From NCBI GenBank assembly GCA_001603685.1, contig LUZO01000311.1, positions 1 to 8,087 on the forward strand: a DNA stretch of 8,087 bases, written 5' to 3'. The notes under the pieces were generated by a model. The model did not search any database. It saw only the letters and a program-made list of their open reading frames with translations, and was not told the DNA's origin. The stretch's first letter is position 1. Each line of letters starts with the position of its first letter. Below, in pieces: positions 7,374 to 8,087 of this stretch. The position numbers were made by a program, and so were the translations under genes. The stretch is from Bacteroidales bacterium Bact_23 (lineage in GTDB: Bacteria > Bacteroidota > Bacteroidia > Bacteroidales > Lentimicrobiaceae).

Positions 7374-7849
7374 ACAGGCCGGTTATTTTTGGATGCCCAA
7401 AACCTTTCCAATCCGACAATATGGGAAGTGGGAAATGAAAAGATCACGAAAAGGGCAAAAAATTCAACAACTGTTTTATTGATGATAAAATAGCTCCCGT
7501 CGGTCGGGAACATATACTCGATTCCGGGGAAAGCAGGATGAGAGAGGTAGTAGAACAGCAGCAACACCATTCCGGCGATTGCGCCGGCACGGCTGAACAG
7601 GCCCGCAAGCAGCGACAGCCCTATAAGGGTAAGCCCCCAGACATTCAGAAAATCAACAGCGGCGAGCACATTTGTGTTCAATGCCATCCATTCGAACCAG
7701 CCTTTTAAAAAGCCGCCCGAGTCGAGGAGGTATGCCTTTGAACTCCAGGCAGGGTTTGCCACTTTTACAAGCCCTTCGTAAAGGAAATGCCAGCCAATGG
7801 CCAGCCGGAGTACTATAAGGGCAATAAGCCCGGTTTTGGATATTTTCAT
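7370..7849 (-). CDS. DoxX-like integral membrane protein
   Basis: A small four-helix membrane protein of the DoxX family. Counting from the ATG at 7849 it has 159 residues, with hydrophobic segments at about 7-27, 60-84, 87-103 and 118-139. Family-typical features are the helix-1 pattern RLAIGWHFLYEGLVK (15-29), a PAWSS just after it, VDFLNVWGLTLIGLSLL in helix 2 and FYYLSHPAF after helix 3. I chose ATG 7849 because the longer reading begins with TTG at 7861 and adds only MRFF. The reaction of most DoxX-like proteins is unknown; one characterised relative is a subunit of a thiosulfate:quinone oxidoreductase, so a link to the quinone pool is possible. It is first in the operon and its stop codon overlaps the start of the 521-residue exported oxidoreductase, suggesting matched production and perhaps partnership at the membrane. 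Confidence 0.88.
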   Translation of the reverse strand: MKISKTGLIALIVLRLAIGWHFLYEGLVKVANPAWSSKAYLLDSGGFLKGWFEWMALNTNVLAAVDFLNVWGLTLIGLSLLAGLFSRAGAIAGMVLLLFYYLSHPAFPGIEYMFPTDGSYFIINKTVVEFFALFVIFSFPTSHIVGLERFWASKNNRPV

Positions 7850-7924
7850 AAAGAAACGCAATGTTTTTGAACTCCTTCAACCAATGCAACACTGCCAGGC
7901 CCGGCCCAACATGAGTTATAACGA

Positions 7925-7938
7925 TTGTAAATTTACAA
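7925..7938. promoter_or_regulatory. 14-bp perfect palindrome upstream of the operon
   Basis: TTGTAAATTTACAA is a perfect 14-bp palindrome with no spacer, AT-rich, 76 bp upstream of the doxX-like start. It shares 5 bp (7934-7938) with the larger dyad at 7934-7959, so two protein-binding sites may compete or act together. A TATAAC on the minus strand at about 7915-7920 could be part of a promoter, but no clear Bacteroidota -7/-33 pair (TAnnTTTG with TTTG) is visible. Function is inferred from symmetry and position only. Confidence 0.45.
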
Positions 7939-7959
7939 AACAGTACTGACTGTTTTGTA
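7934..7959. promoter_or_regulatory. 26-bp perfect dyad, candidate operator
   Basis: Two exact 11-bp arms, TACAAAACAGT (7934-7944) and its inverse (7949-7959), flank a 4-bp centre ACTG. It sits 85 bp upstream of the first gene of the operon. The arms are AT-rich and no U-tract follows on the operon strand, so it reads better as a dimeric repressor or activator site than as a terminator. The overall size suits a TetR-like or similar dimer, but no regulator gene lies in the window to support that. Confidence 0.55.
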
Positions 7960-7977
7960 TATCCAATTCGTATATCC
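7957..7977. repeat. Short direct repeat GTATATCC next to the dyad
   Basis: GTATATCC occurs at 7957-7964 and again at 7970-7977, a 13-bp period, with AATTC between the copies. The first copy begins inside the right arm of the 26-bp dyad. It may extend the regulatory region of the operon or be chance in AT-rich DNA. The rest of 7978-8087 shows no gene on either strand that I can support. Confidence 0.3.
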
Positions 7978-8087
7978 GGCAATTCTCCTCCGGAAAAACA
8001 GCATTTGCATATGCGGTAAATCCCCCAAATCAGATACCCCTCCTGCACTCAGAAAATGAAGCACGGATACTGACTACGGATAATGAT

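Larger units (their letters stand above)
1496..7849 (-). other. Putative six-gene operon for oxidative glycoside/sugar processing
   Basis: Six consecutive minus-strand genes, doxX-like through DUF1080, have a 4-bp overlap followed by gaps of 18, 17, 19 and 88 bp. No terminator hairpin is visible between them, and the shared terminator at 1438-1480 closes the unit. A dyad-rich region at 7925-7959 lies just before the first gene. The family combination (Gfo/Idh/MocA dehydrogenases, xylose-isomerase-like TIM barrel, DUF1080) matches known 3-keto-glycoside chemistry. Co-transcription is inferred from spacing only, and the last gene could have its own promoter in the 88-bp gap. Confidence 0.75.

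Noticed and set aside
5685..7493. A 602-residue open frame on the plus strand
   Set aside because: It lies almost wholly antisense to the 521- and 356-residue oxidoreductases and the start of the doxX-like gene, which have clear family motifs. Its own translation shows no domain I can recognise.
7653..8048. A 131-residue minus-strand open frame reaching into the upstream region
   Set aside because: It overlaps the doxX-like gene in another frame, is cysteine- and arginine-rich without recognisable motifs, and would run through the palindromic regulatory region. No ATG with a convincing ribosome site starts it.

Overview
The window looks like a chromosomal segment of a member of the Bacteroidota, probably Bacteroidales-like. 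This is inferred from the roughly 430-440-residue form of MetK with an extra C-terminal insertion, weak or absent Shine-Dalgarno sequences before most starts, and a set of exported sugar-oxidoreductase, TIM-barrel and DUF1080 proteins of a type common in that phylum. The genus cannot be named from the sequence.

Layout. Positions 2-61 may hold the tail of an unidentified plus-strand gene. Positions 93-1421 encode S-adenosylmethionine synthetase (metK, plus strand). A strong hairpin at 1438-1480 separates metK from everything else and suits termination from both sides. From about 7849 down to 1496, six minus-strand genes lie head to tail. In transcription order they are a DoxX-like membrane protein, a Tat-exported Gfo/Idh/MocA oxidoreductase of 521 residues, a cytoplasmic Gfo/Idh/MocA oxidoreductase of 356 residues, a Tat-exported and probably lipidated TIM-barrel isomerase/epimerase/hydratase-like protein of 283 residues, a second Tat-exported Gfo/Idh/MocA oxidoreductase of 494 residues, and a DUF1080 (3-keto-disaccharide hydrolase-like) lipoprotein. 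The first two overlap by 4 bp and the next three gaps are 17-19 bp, so a single operon is likely. The last gene follows an 88-bp gap. Upstream of the operon, 7850-8087 has no credible gene but carries a perfect 26-bp dyad overlapping a 14-bp palindrome, a candidate operator.

How the genes may work together. Gfo/Idh/MocA dehydrogenases, a xylose-isomerase-like TIM barrel and DUF1080 proteins are the families used in the oxidation-elimination-hydration route of glycoside cleavage. In that route a sugar hydroxyl (C3) is oxidised to a ketone, the glycosidic bond is broken by beta-elimination, water is added to the enone, and the 3-keto sugar is reduced. The signal sequences put the two larger oxidoreductases, the TIM barrel and the DUF1080 protein outside the cytoplasm, with only the 356-residue oxidoreductase inside. 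The operon therefore reads as a mainly periplasmic, non-classical glycoside-degrading unit with a possible final cytoplasmic reduction and a membrane protein of unknown, possibly redox, role. Within the window there is no SusC/SusD pair, classical glycoside hydrolase, sugar transporter or regulator gene. The substrate cannot be read from the sequence.
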